From an uncultured Clostridia bacterium (GTDB lineage Bacteria; Bacillota; Clostridia; Oscillospirales; Ruminococcaceae), in NCBI GenBank assembly GCA_946183095.1, contig CAMHBE010000088.1:1-7339 (forward strand): a stretch of DNA of 7,339 nucleotides, read 5' to 3'. A program made the translations under genes and the position numbers. Shown piece by piece: positions 5,469 through 7,339 of the stretch (its first letter is position 1; the number at the start of each line of letters is the position of its first letter). The notes beneath the pieces are model-generated. The model saw only the letters and a list, made by a program, of their open reading frames with translations, ran no database searches and was not told the DNA's origin.

Positions 5469-6260
5469 CTAATTTTTGTCTTTGCTTTTCGATGGTTGAG
5501 CAGGACGTTCGAGTTCCTTATCCTGCAACTGCTTTCGCCGTTTCGACTTCGCAGGCCATATCTTTTCCACGAGCAGTCTGTCAAGCTCCGAGCATATTTC
5601 CATGGCGCTGTCTGTCAGGTCGGCGCTGTTCAGAGGACTTTTCAGCAGTTCTTCGTATGCCTTCCGCATGACCTTTTCACCGAAAGCGCCGTAAACCATA
5701 CGGCTGGATTCCTCGTGAAGCAGACATTCGCAACGGTAAATGTATCCTAACCAGTATGCGTATGCTAACTCGTCGATATTCCTGTTCGGCTCCTCGGGCA
5801 ATTCCGACAGAGCCGCCGGTAGCCTGAGCGTTTCCTCGTTGTATGCCTGCGAAAGAAGCAGGCTTTTGTTTTCGCTGTCCCCGGCTTTTGAAATGATATC
5901 GTCGATCCAGTACAGCGCCTCAACAATAGTCTCGGGGCTTTTCAGCAGGATAGGAATTCTGAGCAGATTGGAAAGCTCGTCGTTCTCAATACCGCACGCC
6001 GCCGCAAAGCTGACGTCGAATACACCGGCAAGCTGGCTGGTCATAAAGAGCGGAGCAAATTCTTCCATCTTTATTCCCATCGACGCCGCTTCCATGAAAA
6101 GATTGCCTTGTTTATGGCAATATGCATATTCCCGCGCGGTAAACTCTCTTTGCAGCATTATGACGCTGTTGTTTTTCGGAGAAGCTCTCGCCAAGCGCAT
6201 CAGACGTTTTACGTTCGCGGACAGCGGACGGCTTTTGGCGGGATTTCTTGACGCTTGCAT
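5469..6260 (-). CDS. Gene D: unrecognised 263-aa mainly helical protein with basic tail
   Basis: This 263-aa protein is unrecognised overall. Residues 1-30 are basic (Lys/Arg-rich). Residues ~35-125 form a helical block with FAPLFMTSQLAGVFDVSFAA (68-87). Residues ~163-210 hold DELAYAYWLGYIYRCECLL (163-181) and EESSRMVYGAFGEKVMRKAY (183-202). The tail 234-263 is strongly basic. From memory, the YWxGYIYR...SS..xY pattern resembles small proteins found beside DUF3791/DUF3990 genes in Clostridia, and the N-terminal block is loosely DUF3791-like; this is a weak inference. No enzyme motif, Cys cluster or membrane segment is evident. Its ATG lies 2 bases after the stop of gene A, with AGGAGGTG just upstream, so it is almost certainly co-transcribed with A, B and C. 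The positive tails are compatible with nucleic-acid contact, but do not prove it. Confidence 0.8.
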   Translation of the reverse strand: MQASRNPAKSRPLSANVKRLMRLARASPKNNSVIMLQREFTAREYAYCHKQGNLFMEAASMGIKMEEFAPLFMTSQLAGVFDVSFAAACGIENDELSNLLRIPILLKSPETIVEALYWIDDIISKAGDSENKSLLLSQAYNEETLRLPAALSELPEEPNRNIDELAYAYWLGYIYRCECLLHEESSRMVYGAFGEKVMRKAYEELLKSPLNSADLTDSAMEICSELDRLLVEKIWPAKSKRRKQLQDKELERPAQPSKSKDKN

Positions 6261-6262
6261 AT

Positions 6263-7339
6263 CTACACCTCCTCGCTGCTGATATTGACATTGATCGGAG
6301 TATTCGGATACTCCTGTGACTGCGGCGGAAGAACGGGAGGATCGTCAATGATCTCAAGCAGAAGGTTATCGACCGTTTTTGCGTCGACCGTGTGAGTAAT
6401 ATCCAGCGGTCTTGCTTCCGTCAGCATTTCCCAGTTGTCTCCCGATGTATCTGAGCAGAATTTTCTGATACCCTCCTCGTGCTGAAAAACAGGTGTTCCG
6501 AAAAGCTTGTTGTTGAGGTCAACAGCTTGCTGAAACTTTTCTTCCATTTCGCGTATTTCCTGCGGCTCATCCTCGTCGGGAGGATAGTAATAGCTTTTGG
6601 CTTCATCGTGCTCTTCATAGGCAGGCGAGTCGGGTTCTTTTGCGGGGATAATTACCTCGTCCTTTTTGCCTGTAGTGCGACCGATATAGTTATCCAGATC
6701 AAAAGCGAGAACCGTGCCTGTCGAGGGTGACATGTTCGTGTTGCGTATCACCTGACAGGGAATACGGAAAGTATAGTCTGTTTCCCAGCCCATGCTGTTA
6801 TACAGCACTTTTGCCAACGGTCCCGCACTCTTGTATTTGGAATCCCAGACAATCGCGTTAGGATGATCGGATGAGCAGGGGCGCACAATAATGATTCGCT
6901 CCACCGGATTGAACAGCAGCTCTATGTGCGTGACTTTGTGAAACTTGTCCACACAGGTTTTATTGAAGGTAATCCCGGTTGTTGTAATGCAGAGAACCGG
7001 GTCGCGGGCACGGGAGAACATATTACCGTTGACGACCTGAAATGTCTTGGCGGCATTTTCCTTATCAACAGCCTCTGCTTCTTCCACAGCCTTGCCTTCA
7101 AGCTCGTCCTTGATCTCCTGTTCAGCGGCTGTTAGGTCGCGGGCGATACGGGAGATACCGTGGTCATCCACAAGCCCGCCAAGCTTACGACCGGCTTCGG
7201 GCAGATATTCCGTTTCGAGATCGACCTCAAGGTCTTCATCAAGAATACCCATTGCGATCTGACCTGCCCGGTAATAGTCCTCAAAATCAAAGCCTGCCCA
7301 AGAACGGTTCATAGAAATGTATCCCGTCAGAGCGCCGTG
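6263..7339 (-). CDS. Gene A: large member of the three-paralogue family, N-terminus outside window
   Basis: The frame is open to the right edge: nine codons (HGALTGYIS) precede the first Met in the window at 7312, and that Met has no ribosome binding site, so the true start probably lies beyond 7339. Counting from that Met (349 aa), residues ~1-90 are acidic and helical, with a coiled-coil-like stretch AAEQEIKDELEGKAVEEAEA at 62-81. The shared domain covers ~91-211: FQVVNGNMFSRARDP (91-105), ITFNKTCVDKF (114-124), IELLFNPVERIIIVRPC (130-146), VLYNSMGW (169-176), VLAFDLDNYIGR (201-212). A long acidic, low-complexity C-terminal region follows, with PPDEDEPQEIREMEEKF at 244-260. No known catalytic motif is seen. 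It is the first gene of the operon visible here, with gene D starting 2 bases after its TAG. The function is unknown; a large subunit carrying the shared domain is the simplest reading. Confidence 0.82.
   Translation of the reverse strand, partial: HGALTGYISMNRSWAGFDFEDYYRAGQIAMGILDEDLEVDLETEYLPEAGRKLGGLVDDHGISRIARDLTAAEQEIKDELEGKAVEEAEAVDKENAAKTFQVVNGNMFSRARDPVLCITTTGITFNKTCVDKFHKVTHIELLFNPVERIIIVRPCSSDHPNAIVWDSKYKSAGPLAKVLYNSMGWETDYTFRIPCQVIRNTNMSPSTGTVLAFDLDNYIGRTTGKKDEVIIPAKEPDSPAYEEHDEAKSYYYPPDEDEPQEIREMEEKFQQAVDLNNKLFGTPVFQHEEGIRKFCSDTSGDNWEMLTEARPLDITHTVDAKTVDNLLLEIIDDPPVLPPQSQEYPNTPINVNISSEEV
6680..7042 (-). other. Shared domain, copy 1 (gene A)
   Basis: Residues ~91-211 of gene A align with ~66-190 of gene B. 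Common points are QVV, DP-x8-ITFN-x-[ST]C, a strand, NP-x-ER, a strand ending RPC, then MGW and a FDL strand. Confidence 0.75.

Noticed and set aside
5740..6282. Open frame of 180 codons on the + strand
   Set aside because: It is antisense to gene D and its composition (Ser/Leu/Arg-rich) is what the reverse complement of a helical charged protein gives.
1..7339. CRISPR array, tRNA, rRNA or insertion-sequence ends
   Set aside because: No regularly spaced repeats, cloverleaf-like segments, rRNA motifs or transposase-like proteins were seen on either strand.

Overview
The window looks like chromosomal or integrated-element DNA from an anaerobic, probably gut-associated member of the Bacillota (class Clostridia; an Oscillospiraceae/Ruminococcus-like host is my guess). 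The grounds are strong AGGAGG-type ribosome binding sites before most genes, moderate GC by eye, a SpoIIE-phosphatase/RsbW-like kinase pair, and small zinc-ribbon proteins of a kind common in that group. The taxonomic call is inference.

There are two convergent blocks. On the + strand (1-1434) lie the 3' part of a SpoIIE/RsbU-like PP2C phosphatase, an RsbW-like GHKL kinase translationally coupled to it, a doubtful 91-codon frame, and a two-ribbon zinc protein. The kinase stops right after its G2 box and appears to lack its last beta strand, so position ~880 may be a recombination junction. A 12-bp perfect hairpin at 1444-1483, flanked by A and T runs, looks like a bidirectional terminator between the blocks.

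The minus strand (7339 down to 1553) holds one tightly packed, operon-like run of six genes, transcribed right to left: (A) a large protein open to the window edge; (D) a 263-aa unrecognised helical protein; (B) a 262-aa protein; (C) a 117-aa protein starting with GTG; an 811-aa Fic-fold protein with a degenerate active site; and a 66-aa zinc-ribbon protein. Spacing is a 4-bp overlap, or 2, 22 and 26 nt, except for 92 nt before the last gene.

The two most interesting features are in this operon. First, A, B and C share one uncharacterised domain, marked by a hydrophobic strand, N-P/K-x-E-[ER], a second strand ending R-[PS]-C, then a [ML/V]GW motif; three diverged paralogues in one operon suggest a multi-subunit assembly. 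Second, the Fic protein keeps an inhibitory-helix motif (TGYIEG) but its core reads RPFPEGNERLGR, with Arg for the catalytic His and Glu for the second Gly, and it carries a winged-helix-like segment and a tandem duplication of about 150 residues. I infer an accessory or mobile-element module in which a pseudo-Fic regulator acts with the three-paralogue family. No integrase, replication gene, transposase, CRISPR array, tRNA or rRNA is visible in this window.
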